This document shows positions 11,521 through 23,400 of a DNA stretch of 64,000 nt, in pieces. This DNA is from Nemertoderma westbladi (Eukaryota; Xenacoelomorpha; Nemertodermatida; Nemertodermatidae). The translations under genes and the position numbers were made by a program. Each line of letters opens with the position of its first letter. Positions within the stretch are counted from its first letter, which is position 1. The stretch covers positions 1 to 64,000 of the forward strand of contig JAUCBJ010006588.1 of assembly GCA_032718475.1 (NCBI GenBank), read 5' to 3'. The notes beneath the pieces are model-generated. The model saw nothing but the letters and a program-made list of their open reading frames with translations, did not search any database and had not been told where the DNA came from.

Positions 11521-13393
11521 ATTTATAAATAACAGACCCTTGGCAGAGAAAAGAATCACTCAATTACATCGACGCCTTACGGCAAATGCTTCAGCTAAAG
11601 AAATGTACCAAACTCAGTTGAAGAAATTTATTACAAAGGGATACGCGGAGCTAGTACCGGCAGGAACACCAATCACTGAGAGAACGTATTACTTAACACA
11701 TCATTACGTTCCCAAACCCGGTAAACCACATGAAGTACGAGTCGTATTCGATGGCTCCGCTCTATATATGGGCCAATCCCTCAATTCCGAGTTGTTACCA
11801 GGACCCAACCTACTCCAATCCTTGTTGGGAATACTTTTAAGATTAAGACAATATTCCATCGCGTTCGCCTCCGATATAGAAGGAATGTTCTTACAAGTCA
11901 AGGCGCTGGATAGAGATAGAGACAGCCTAAGATTTCTGTGGTGGCCTGAAGGAGATCTCAACCAGAAACCGGTAGAGTACTGGATGACCATCCAGGCTTT
12001 TGGGATCATATCAAGCCCTTCCAACGCCTGCTCCGTTGTGCGGACCACTGCGAATGACAACCGGGACGCCTTCTCAAAAGAGGTGATAGATAACATCAAA
12101 CGTGATATATACATGGACGACAATTTAAAGTCCCTTCCATCAGTAGAAGAAGCCATTGATGTCGCGAAAGGAACGGTAGAGTGTTTGAAAAGAGGTGGAT
12201 TTCGACTGACGAAATTCACCAGCAACTCCCGTGAGTTTCTGGAAGCGATACCGGTAGAAGACCGAGGAACGAAAGACCTAGACTTAATAAAGGACGATCT
12301 TCCAGAAACCAAGACGCTTGGCTTGAAGTGGGACACAGAAAGAGATATCCTGTTTTTTCAGCTAAAACAGCGAGATAATCCAGTTCGGACCAAACGGATT
12401 TGTTTAAGTATCCTGAGCACTTATTTCGACCCATTGGGATTTATTAGCCCAGTTATATTGATTGCTCGGAGTTTAGTACAACAAATGTGGCTTGAAAACC
12501 GCTCATGGGACGATCCACTTAAGGGAGAACTGTTAAAGAAGTGGATGAAATGGGAAGATTCTCTACCTGCCATCGAGAGCTTTGTAATTTCCCGTGCATA
12601 TTTTGGTCATGTTCTCCCTACGTATTCCTATCAACTCCATGTGTTTGGAGACGCCAGCGACATGGGAATAGGTATAGTAGCATATCTGCGAGTCGAAACT
12701 CCGGATGGAATCAAAGTCGCCTTGGTTACCTCTAAGGCATTGATTAACAACAAGTTAAAGGTTCCTCGAGCGGAGTTAAAAGCGGCTTTATACGCTACAG
12801 CCATCGGCCGGATCGTAACAGAACAAATCGACTATCCACTGGAGAAAACTGTTTATTGGACCGACGCTTTACTCGTGTTGGAGTATATAACCAATGAAGT
12901 CTGTCAGTTCAGCGTCTTTGTTACTAACAGAGTAGCCTTAATTCTTGGTCGCACAAAGATAGATCAATGGAGACATTGCCCTGGTACGATTAATCCAGCC
13001 GATATCGCCTCCAGGGGAGCAACTCCACAGGAACTGATAGATACTCCAGACTGGCTGTGTGGACCCGACTTCCTGAGCAAGGAAGAGGATGAATGGCCTC
13101 CTCACCTTACTACGGCGGAGATTAGACAAGCCAAGGGAGCGGAGAAAGTCAAACCTAAAACCCGGGCGAGTAAATCGAAGTTATTTAAACCGACGATCGA
13201 TCTATCTGTATTACATACTTCCGGAAACGATGCTTCGGATCCACAATCCCTCGCCACAAACAAGTATGTTGTGGAAATTAGAGATAGAGATTGGAAATCT
13301 GGAATACCAGACAAGGAATCTCACCCCTGCTGCAGAGAGCAATGCATCACTACAGTTCCTGGAATCGGCTCTGTAAAGCCGTCACATATTTAA
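11486..13393 (+). pseudogene. BEL/Pao reverse transcriptase and RNase H (frameshifted pol)
   Basis: A 635-residue frame, +1 relative to gag-protease, whose usable part begins around 11515. RT copies element RNA into DNA and RNase H removes the template. Visible RT motifs: catalytic Asp in SDIEGMFLQV (residue 130), the RFLWW and FGIISSP blocks, and YMDD at 209-212. The BEL-type RNase H follows, with FGDASDMG (Asp at about 389), PRAELKAAL, VYWTDALLVLEYI and the NPADIASRG block. All metal-binding residues I can place are present, so the domains look catalytically intact. The frame then stops at 13391-13393, before the conserved RNase H-integrase linker, which continues in another frame (13291-13494). 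Hence at least two indels lie near 11490-11515 and 13290-13350. Confidence 0.88.
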
Positions 13394-13468
13394 GGCGATG
13401 TTTTCATCATCACTACTCCAGGACGAAGACCATTAGTGATACCGCTCCATTAACATCTGCGCAAGTTC

Positions 13469-14560
13469 ATGTTATTAAAGATCTACCTATATAAGACATC
13501 CGACCGGTTTCTAAAGGAGAAAATCAGTTACCAGGAGCATGAAGAAACCAATAAGCAGATACTGAGACTCCTGCAATGCTATGAGGATTCAGATAAGTAT
13601 TTCCTGTTGTTGAGAAATCCGCAGATGCGCTTAAGGGATCGCTTCTCTAGCACAATGATAGATGGGTTAATACGTGTTGGAGGAAGACTCACCAATGCGC
13701 CATTATCCTTTGACACTAAATTCCCCATACTCATTAGAAATCTTGAAGTACAAATCAAGATGATTGTAGATGTTCACAGTAAACTTTATCATGCTGGTAG
13801 AGAACGAGTTCTTAGCGAAATCCGAACTCGCTATTATTTTTATAAACCCCGCAGAGCTCTGAACCAAGTTCTTAGGAACTGCATACCCTGTAGGAAAGCA
13901 TTCAGTAGGCCTTTAACACAGCGAGAGGCAGAATTACCTAGGGAACGAGTAAGCTTCTATGAACCACCCTTTACTAATACTGGTGTAGATTTATTTGGCC
14001 CTATTGAAGTATATCGTGCTAGGACTATAGTCAAGAGATGGTGTGTCATCTTCGTATGCATGACTTGTAGAGCCATCCATCTCGATATGGTGAACGATCT
14101 ATCTACCAACAGCTTCGTCTTAAGTTTACGTCGACAGATCGCTCGCTTCGGGACTAGTAATACCATGAGATTGGATAAGGGAACGAACTTCATTGGTGCC
14201 AACAACGAAATCCAGGCTTACGTGAAGGACTGGAACCAAAGACAGGTGGACGATCAGCTAAGGATAACAGCGTCTAGCTGGACCTTCAACGCCGCCGACG
14301 CCCCTTGGTGGGGAGGAAGTTGGGAGAGATTAATTAGAAGTGTCAAGACCGCATTTCACTTTATAGTGCCATGCCGCGCGTATCTCACCGACGAACTTTT
14401 GCGGACGTTAATGGAGGAAATAGCTGCCTATCTCAACGAGAGACCGCTTATGCCAGTCTCATCGAGTCCCGATTCCCTGGAAGCGCTAACACCCTCGCAC
14501 TTCCTACTGAAGAAACCTGTAGCCATGCTCCCACGATCGGAGATTGCCGACGGAGACTAA
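13469..14560 (+). pseudogene. BEL/Pao integrase core (truncated by a stop)
   Basis: A 363-residue frame carrying the integrase that inserts the cDNA into host DNA. The HHCC zinc site is present (H103, H108, C138, C141). The catalytic triad is D174 (GVDLFGP), D236 (LDKGTNFIGA) and E286 (GGSWERLIRS), the arrangement normal for BEL/Pao. The link to RNase H needs a frame change near 13480. The frame ends at TAA 14558-14560, and the same frame continues with recognisable integrase C-terminal sequence at 14561-14986, so this stop is a nonsense mutation and not the natural end. Confidence 0.88.
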
Positions 14561-14986
14561 TACTGCCGTCGAACTTGGCAACTTATGCAGTTGCTATCCC
14601 GTCGTTTCGCTGACCATTTCGAGAAACATTATCTGCCCACGCTACAACTTCGAACTAAGTTGTTTGCGCAGCAAGAAAACGTCAGCGCCGGAGATATGGT
14701 GCTTATTGTAGATTCAGACCTTCCACGTAAACGGTGGCAGACAGGTCGTATCATCGAGACTCACATCTCGGATGATGGTTTAGTGCGCTCGGTAGAACTC
14801 GTCGTCATGCGGCGTAACTTCAAGAAGCCAGGCATAATCTTTGAGACGCAACAGCTCAACCGCCCAGTTGGTCGTTTATGTTTACTGGAAAGAGACAGAG
14901 AACTCTCCGGAAACTATGGAAGGCAAGACACTCTTCCCACGACCACCTCCCTAATTCCTCAAACATCTAGGGACTCCCCAACGTGA
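14561..14986 (+). pseudogene. BEL/Pao integrase C-terminal domain
   Basis: In frame with the integrase core, after the premature TAA at 14558. The sequence has the usual BEL C-terminal features: a Trp/Leu-rich QLLSRRFADHF-like segment, a GDMVLIVDSDLPRKRW block, and GRIIETHISDDG followed by a basic beta-strand segment. It ends with a hydrophilic tail at 14986. BEL-2 keeps only the last part of this region (45690-45840), joined to earlier pol sequence by deletions. It is thought to bind DNA or chromatin in this family. Confidence 0.8.
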
Positions 14987-16607
14987 TACGTCTGGAGTGG
15001 GTGCATGACTATATTATTCTATCTATTTTATTATATTTTTATATGCGAACGTTATTATGTACTTTATTATAATCGTTTTATTTAATTTTATTTAGTAGAA
15101 TGTTATTTTAGATTATTTAGTAGGTTAGTGCAATATATTAGTGTTTATTACGTAATTACACATAATATATATTTAGTGTGACGGCGAGAAATAATTCTTT
15201 TTCTTTTTCCTTACTGTCCGCATTATATTATAAATACGAGACTACAGTAAGATGACATGTCAGTACTTATTAAAGTACAATAAAGCTCCTACTATATTTA
15301 AGTATTATTGGTAGGCAGAGTATTAGGAATGCAAAGTTCAGATCCTCGTGTCTCGGCTAAACCAAGCTCTGGGTAGACCTTGGAAACGACTTGCCTCTTC
15401 ACACTGACATTGCTTCGTGCGATATTGCTCTTCTACTTTATATTAAATAATACATATAGTAGCGTGATGTCCCTATAACAGTAGCGTAAAACGCAAATAA
15501 ATCTGTTAAACCTTTTTACCATCTGTAATTCTAGTCAATTAAGATATTGCGGCACCCACCGACATACTTGAAAGACAAATTCTAGAATCAGTGGTTAACG
15601 TCCCCAGACAAGTTCTGGAATAAATCGGTGCCCATCTTAAATATTAATTTAATATTTATTAAAATCTGTAAAATTCAGATCCTTTAAAATTTCTAGTCAA
15701 TTAAGATATCGCAGCACTTACCGATACTCTTAAAAGACAATTTTATAGAATTAAGGATCCTAGGTCCCCAGACATGCTCTGGAATAAAATTGTGTCAATT
15801 TTACCATCAAATAATAAAATTCACGGGAATAAATTTAAATTCATATCTTAAATGAATTTCATAAATTGTCATTTTGCGCAATTTATAACATTCCCAAAAT
15901 TCCATTAATTAATAGATCATGGGAGCGGAGATTCATTCTATTGAGTGTATTAGAGTGCGAGAATCTCCAACATATAGTCAATAGCCAATAAAATTAATAA
16001 AATCATGCATAAAGAGGATATTGACAATTAAAGAATTACTATTAAATAGCATTCCAGATCTGTATGCATGAGAATTACCCTATTTCTACCGCTAGCTTTC
16101 CATAATGTCACCATAGCAACACCCACGCTAGAATTAGAAGCAAGTTAAAGGAACAATAGAAAGCTTGTCCCATTGCATAGCATAGAGAATACATAGCACA
16201 CTGTTAGTATCCAAGGATACACAGTAATAACGTGACATTCTGGAAGGCACTGACTAACGGACAAATGGCCTGTATGTGTACAATTGGTGACAGTTGTGTG
16301 GAATTTGTGCGTTTATAGGTGAATGTTACTGCTAAAGTATGTTTACAGTAGCTAGTCGCAATTGTGAAGGTAGCCCTAACTCTCCTATAGAAAGAACCTA
16401 AAGTGGATCCAAGCCTTTGGGACGGACAGTGGAGTGACTTGTGCCGGTTATCGTTGTCGTGCTGTTGCTACATGTTGGCGTAAACACCGCGACGACGGTA
16501 CATCGGCGCTGAGAATCCCACTGTCCGGGGGCAAAGAGAGGTAGGCAGCGACGCCCGCTCGCCTAAACATAAACTCATTATAATATTAATAAACTCAGAT
16601 AGCAGAT
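14987..16607 (+). other. structured spacer between pol and ORF3
   Basis: AT-rich noncoding spacer conserved in BEL-2 (about 45841-47589). It contains a duplicated module (15527-15625 and 15689-15790). Each copy carries a TATCG/CGATA-type stem (weaker in the first BEL-1 copy) and a CCAGA-N5-TCTGG hairpin; both copies and the hairpins are kept in BEL-2. Near the ORF3 start, CGGACAGTGG (16423-16432) is perfectly complementary to CCACTGTCCG (16518-16527); BEL-2 retains part of this pairing. A CCAAG/CTTGG stem lies around 15363-15383. No coding frame is supported. Confidence 0.7.
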
Positions 16608-19569
16608 ATGACGGAATAGATAGAAGATGATCTTGGTATCAGGGAGCGATATACTCTACCTTTACAAGCGTTTGTGGATAGCTTGATACGCGGTGAAGCC
16701 GATCCAACCATTACGGAGGACGATGGTCATTATATCGAACCGCCGATGTCCCAAGAGCAACTTACGCGTGAATTGGACTACCGAAAATTCACCGCTCGCT
16801 ATACGCATCGTAATGGTACGTATATGGACTTCTTAACTACCGGCCATCCTATCAATTTACATGATACGGACGATGTAGACACCGAAAGGGAAATGGTTCT
16901 ATTTAAATATCATACCTAGCGGAGTCGGAACGATGAACCGAGAATGGAACACGAGAATTCTATTCGAAATCAACTCGAAAGATAGAACGTGGAAGAAGGT
17001 TTGTAAAGACAAATAGAGGAGAACCACTGGAGAAGAGACATGGGTTAATGTCCAGGGTCCATAATGTGAATAATTTTCCCCGGGGCACGGGTGCTCGCGG
17101 GCGGTCTCCTTCGGGAGGCTGTAATTTTCTCTTCCTTCATCGTTTTCCTGTAATTATTGTGATCAGTGTCACAATTAAAAGGCAAGAATGAATGATGATG
17201 TGACGGAAAACACGTCCATTGTGGTATCTTATGGATACTGCCATATATCCTCCCTCCTCTCTACTCCTCTTACCCCTCTTATACATCGTTACTAAAGATA
17301 CAACCCACTTCGTCCCACCTTCTCTTCCCAACGTGCTCGGAGCTTTGGGAAACGATCGACCAATCATACTGGTATCGTGGTATCGATCATACCTCCTCTT
17401 ACTAAACCGACCCACACTTTACTATTGATCTGGATGCTCACATTGGTGTCCGCACCTCCTGTCCATGTCACATTCTGTTGATATTTATGATATCAACCTC
17501 CACCCCTTGTTGTTGATTTGATTAGAAAATCAACCACCTCCTAATTTCCTCAAGTCCACGACCGTGATTCAAGGACTGAAAGGACACGTAGACAGTCTAT
17601 GAACAACTGGTACCATTATATGTCATAAATCTGGTTGTTCACCTCCCTAATCACTAGGGATAAATTCATTTGGAGATAGTCTTCGAATGTTTGAATCCTC
17701 CTACTGAAGTCGTATTTCTGAATATTTCTGAATACAATATAGGTCTTCCTCTGCTCTCGATCATCGATGGCGGAAAACATATTAGTCATCCCATAGGAAC
17801 ATGGAGAACATTCCATATCCTTTCGTGGATACGCAGCTGATTGCTCCCTGGGCAGAAGGTCGAGGTTTCTTCCGCACCATGTATGCTAATACGACCAGCA
17901 ACATTACAAAGGTGCAACGAACTTCCATCGGACATCTTGCCTTTCAAGAATACGGATGGAATTTCAAAGTCGGAAATCCCATCAACTATCAACAAGTATA
18001 CGGAGACCATTATTCTCGATTATACTTTGATGGACCATTGACCGCACCTGGCGCCGTGTATAGCTTCATGAGTGTTCCACTCCGTCCCTCCTTAGCTATC
18101 TACACGATCTTTGAAAACACCGCACTTTCCGGTTGGCTAGCCGATGTGTGCAGTCGTACTATACGCGCCCATCCATTAATACTTGGGACCAAACTCGCTA
18201 AGCTAGATGAACATAATAAATTCATCCGCTTCGAATGTTTCCGGAGATTTTTAACCCCGTTCCGCAACGTGGATAGCCAATTTAAAGACCGCGCTTTGAC
18301 CAAACTCAGCCTAAGAAACTCAGCTGCAGAGAAGTTAGATAGCGCTGGATTTGCCATTTTTAAAGACATTTGTATATCGAACTTGCACGCCTCTGTTATA
18401 CAAAGACCTCGAATCCCCACAGGTTATTCTGTCGTGGAAATTCAGACAATAGGTCCACTTGAAGAGACAGACACGCCCACCTCAGCTATGCACTGGGAAG
18501 ACGAACCAATATGCCTAGAATCTGAGGAGATTCAGCCTATCGCACCCCGGAACAGCGACAACGATTATATCCTAGAATGGTATCAAGGTCCACAGTGTCT
18601 CACTGCGTACGATTATCGCCATGCCAACTATGTTTCTCGGCAACGTTGTCGGTTATGCGCATCAAGAGACCATATTACACCCATGGACACAAACGTCCGC
18701 TGTTCCTATTTCCACGAACAACCGGCGATGGAAATTTATTGTGCATATTGCAGACTCAGCACATTTTTGCGGTTTGCCCTCAATTTATGACTCAATGTCA
18801 CCATTGTCAACTAAAGGGACACGCCAGTTTCGATTGCCCTTTTAATCACGATTTGGAAAGCGTAGATGAAATGATCACACTACGTTACATCAGAGCTTAG
18901 GAAGCGAATGCTGATTTACTTTGTGATTCGCGCCATCGCTATTATCCTGGACGCGCTTACGAAGGAGTTTATGCGTTCCATCCTTATCTATTCGCTTCTG
19001 TCGAACAGAAATCACGCATATCGAGTTACGAACTACTGAAGCACGTCGGAGAATGTATTTCAACCAAATTCGTACGCAAATTTCTCAGGAGTGTTAATCC
19101 TAGCGACATTCATTCCTATAACTTAATCAATTTTATCCGTAAGGATCCGGGCTATGGAGACTTATTTGTTAACTCACACCCCGAGTTACAGGAAGTATAT
19201 CGACGGCCTTACGAATACCGAGCCCGCGAACGCGAGTTGGAAAGAACCATTAAACCCAGGAAGTTTCTGACTGCCTATGGTCCACCCACGGCTCTCGTTC
19301 AGACCACTCGTAAAGGACCCGTAAGAGCGGCCGTCCTAAAACGTGCTCTAAAGGCCGTTAGACCCCTCTCCCCCGACGTTGATGTCAACCAACCCGGCAC
19401 TTCGACCGGCGGATACACCGACCAGAATCCTACACCCTCTGATGCAATCATATTGCACCCTTCACCCAGGAGTTATAGCCCTCCTTGTAAAGTGGCTCGC
19501 CCCAAAGAGAAAAAGACTCTGGCTAGCTTTAAAAAACTGCGTAAACGCCGTCCGCGCAAGAAAGACTAA
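16608..19569 (+). pseudogene. BEL-1 third ORF: zinc-knuckle, basic-tailed protein (broken)
   Basis: A downstream ORF not expected in a standard BEL/Pao element. It opens at ATG 16608, has a stop at codon 4 (TAG 16617; Leu codon in BEL-2), is open to 16919, loses its frame through 16920-17800, then is open at 17801-18790 and, one frame over, from about 18700 to 19569 with a TAG at 18898. Visible features: a Cys/His cluster around 18640-18755, a CX2CX4HX4C zinc knuckle (CHHCQLKGHASFDC, about 18796-18837), a Pro/Ser/Thr-rich linker and a strongly basic C-terminal tail ending RRPRKKD. No signal peptide or membrane segment is seen, which argues against an envelope protein. The first 100 and last 115 residues or so are clearly conserved in BEL-2, implying past selection. 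The function is unknown; nucleic-acid binding is the best inference. Confidence 0.7.
16920..17800 (+). other. noncoding interruption of BEL-1 ORF3
   Basis: Homology with BEL-2 ORF3 fades soon after 16990, and plus-strand coding resumes at 17801. The stretch includes a GC-rich patch at 17080-17130 and a run of TC-rich sequence. A 66-codon antisense frame (17616-17816) has no support. It is either an insertion or a decayed, replaced part of ORF3. Confidence 0.4.
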
Positions 19570-19636
19570 CTGTTTAGAGTATTTACGTATATTAGAAACT
19601 GTGATTTTGTATATTTATAGACTTGAATCCCATTTT

Positions 19637-19646
19637 CTGGGAGCGG
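19637..19646 (+). promoter_or_regulatory. putative polypurine tract of BEL-1
   Basis: A short purine-rich run ending GGGAGCGG directly abuts the 3' LTR at 19647. The same string abuts the 3' LTR of BEL-2 at 49357-49364. This is the expected plus-strand primer position; it is short for a polypurine tract. Confidence 0.55.
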
Positions 19647-20427
19647 TGTAAAAGCTTTTGCGGATATAATCAGTCCCCTTGCCCGCAAAGTACTGTGTAG
19701 GTGTTTTAAAGGACATAAAAGTCGTTCTTCTATATGTGTGCTTTGGCGGACATGGCAAGACACAAAAACCCGCAATGCGTCAAATCCTCTAGCACAGTGT
19801 AGCTTTGATGATTCAGATTACGACATCTAACAGCTGGTTGCTGGCATGGAAACGGCCGTTGGACACATGGTTCTTTGTTCAGCTTAACAGCCAATCAGGG
19901 CGATTTTTACTGTCGACGTGGAGATATTCTACAGATTGTACTAGGCGTGTTCAGTCTTACAGTCTTACAGTTTACAGTGTTACTGTTGTTGTTCCTCCTA
20001 CGCCAGAACATCGGCTTTTGGAATGACTCGGTGTTTCAGACTTTTAGTAAAACATTAGTAGGCTTAGATTATAGAACGTATAACTGTTATCAGTGCAACT
20101 CATTTCATCACTCATTGCAAGTCACTGCATTATTATACTGCTATTTACTGTTGTTATTATTTGTATCAGTTGGTTGAATATTATTATTTGGAGAATATCG
20201 ATAAATAACCCAAATTTCCCAATCTTCTTGATACACTACAGGTTAGAGAGACAGGTTACATATAACAATTGCGACTTATATTATCGTGGTTTGTAGTGAA
20301 TCTAATGTTATTTGATAGGCACTACATGAGTCAATTGCTGTTCTCTTTATGTATGATCAAATTCATTGACGGTCGGCAGATTAGTGTGCAGTATTGTGCG
20401 GTACCGGTAGTGTGCATGATTGTGGCT
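19647..20427 (+). repeat. 3' LTR of BEL-1, left part
   Basis: Matches 5' LTR positions 3648-4429 with scattered substitutions. It is cut after ATGATTGTGGCT (20416-20427) by the nested LINE. That 12-mer is repeated at 24192-24203. Confidence 0.93.
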
Positions 20428-23400
20428 CAGTTATGATTAAGGTCAGGTCAGGTATTCTAGGTCATTGATCAAGAAAACTTGCCACCTCCATGCAGCATAA
20501 AGGAGGTGCCACCTGTAGCTGCATAGACCCTCTTACTAGGGCAAATCTGGTCCTGTAACTAGGACCCCCTTCGTTCTGGGATAAGGACGCCCTTGGTCCT
20601 GGATTAAGGACCCATATACTTGGCTGCAGGGGTATATGGCCTGACCAGGCAGATGGTGATCTACCAATGGCTGGTCAGGAGTAGAGTGTTCTCATGTCCA
20701 CTCTGAGAGCACTTCACTGCGACCTGCACCTGGCAGCAAGGGTACAGGGCATGACCCAGCAGATGAGCTGCAACAGCCAATGGTGGGTCATGTGCGCCAG
20801 AGTAGATATGGGTGATGGGCCTCATATCTGACTCCATTGCGACACCCACCCTGTGGAATGGCAAACCAGGGTGTGGTATTTGCCCCGAGAGCTGACTCGG
20901 CAAAAAAGCACCCCCCAACCCCCACTATGGATTACATTAGCAATGCGGAGGTCCGGCCACTAGAGGCCAGTGGAATTACCGGACACAATCGGCCTCACAG
21001 GCGTCAGTTAACTCCTGACCGGCTGCCTGTCTCACCCCCTACTGGAGAGAGAGCAGCCAACAATTCTTTGAGTCCCTTTCCTGATGACCTTTCTGGCCCA
21101 AACCCTGGGTCACCAGGAAGGCCAGATTGTGATGGGGAGAGGGATTCTGGAGTTGGAGGCTACTCTCATGTTCCACCCCGACCAACAAAGCCATTGGTGA
21201 ATCTGAGGCAAGTCACAAGACTAGCCTCAGTAAACACCCTAACACTCGGGTCCCCAATGCGACAAGGTGAGCTGACTGCCTTGGCAGATAAGCTTTCTCT
21301 TAGCGCAGTGGGTGTTCAAGAGCACCGAATGCAGACTGGACAGACTGATGAGGTTCTGATTAAGGACATGGGGGGTGGTTGGCGACTCGCCCTCGCGTCA
21401 GCAGATGATAGTGGCAATGGTGGAATTGGTCTATTGATGAATCCAACTGCACATGCAGCATTGGACAAAATAGACCAAATCTCTAACCGCATCATCCGTT
21501 GCCACTTCTCATGTTCTGGAAGACTGGCTAAGAAGTTTCCTAAGGTGGTTCTGATTGTGTGCTACTCTCCAACTAGTGTTGCCCCTGTAGAGGAGGTGGA
21601 AAATTTCTACCACAATCTACAAGCAGCTACTGATGGAGTGGATCAGCATGCATTCTTAACATTCCTGGGAGACTTTAATGCAAGTCTGCATCAATCACCG
21701 ACATCACCCTGGGTCTATAGCAATAGTGTTAACCGAAATTCTGTCCATCTTCAGGATTTTATCTCTGGAAATGGATTGTTTTCGGCTGGAACCCAGTTCA
21801 AGAAGCGAACTGGAAAGCTATGGACTCATAGTGGACCCAGTGGTCACAAGTCCCAGATAGACCATATTCTGTTTCGTAGGAAATACAGGAGCTCTATACA
21901 AGACTGTAATGCATTTACACTTCGACCCTTCTCCAGTGATCACCGCCTTATTGTGGCCAAGGTAAGACTTAGTCTGCGTGCTAGCAGAACAACGAAATCT
22001 GCCTTGCCACGGCATGACTGGTCCTCTCTGTTGCAACAGCCAAGTGTGAGATCCAGCTTCACACTACAGCTGAGCAACAGGTATGAGGCTCTTGCCTCTG
22101 AGGCGGCAGATCACTGTGAGGGCTATACTGCCTTTACAGAAGCAGTTAAGTTAGCAGCTGCAGAAACAGTTCCTGTATACCCTCGAAACAGGAAAAGGGC
22201 CCCCTGGACTGACAACAAAATTCAGAAGTGCCGAAATGACCTTCATAAGGCGCAGAAAGAGTCCCGACTCAAACAGACTACAGCGGCCAAGAATGCAGTT
22301 AAAGCTGCATCTAGGTCCCTGAACAGGCAGTACTCTGTTAATCTACAGGAGCTAATAAACCAACAGGTTGATGCCATCAATGATGCTGACGACAGCAGGC
22401 AATCATCCCAGGCATGGAAATCGATCAATCTGCTTACTGGGCGGAAAAGCCAACCAACCACCAAGGTTAAGGCTGAATCACCAGCCGATCGCCTCAATGG
22501 TTGGAAAGCCCACTTTGAAAAGCTCCTCAATAATGACAGGGTATTGCCTGATAACTTTATAGAAGTAAAAGTGTCTGAGTCTGTACTCCCAGATATTCCC
22601 ATTGGCGATATCTCCTTTGCAGAAGTGAATGCTGCTGCAAAGAGCATTAAGACCAATCGTGCCAGTGGAGTAGATGGTGTTCCCCCTGAGGTCTTTAAAA
22701 TACCTGAGTGTTTAAAGCTCATCTATCCCATCATAGTAGACATGTACCGTACAACAAGAGTCCCACAAGAAATGAAAACAAATAAGTTGGTGCCAGTTCC
22801 CAAGAAAGGCAACCTAACACTCTATGGTTCTTTTCGGGGAATCTCATTGATCTCGATTGCTGCAAAACTATACAATAGAATTCTATTAAATCGCATCAGG
22901 GATCCCATTGAGAGACTGCTACGTGGAAATCAGAATGGGTTCCGTAAAGGTCGTGGGACCATGGAGCCCATTTTGGCACTTAGAAGGATAATTGAAGAGT
23001 TATCAAAAAAGAAAGACAGGCATCTGGCTGTTATCTTTGTTGACTTCTTCAAGGCCTTTGATTCAGTCTCTCGCTCACGTATGTTCAGCATACTTTCATT
23101 ATATGGGATTCCTGATGAAATTATTGCAGCAATCAGATCAGTATACGATGGTTCAACAACATTTGTGTCTACTGTTGACGGTGACACAGAACCATTTGAA
23201 GTGTTATGGGGCGTCCTCCAAGGAGACACACTTGCACCATTCTTGTTCATTATTGTGGTTGACTATGTTCTACGCATGTCCTTAGATCATCATAATGATG
23301 ATGGGGTGATGATAACTCCACCTACTGGCTCCAGAAGTCGAGGAAATCCTGCCAAGTACCTAACTGATCTAGACTTTGCTGATGACTTAGGAGTACTCTC

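Noticed and set aside
17219-17428. Short hydrophobic frame in the ORF3 interruption
   Set aside because: It arises from TC-rich sequence and is not conserved in BEL-2.
16608-19569. Envelope gene interpretation of the BEL ORF3
   Set aside because: No signal peptide, fusion-peptide-like segment or C-terminal membrane span could be seen; there is a zinc knuckle and a basic tail instead.
22243-22722. Minus-strand 159-codon frame within LINE copy A (and equivalents at 35773-36177, 58311-58703 and 60063-60392)
   Set aside because: Antisense shadow of the LINE RT linker; it is repeated only because the LINE is repeated.
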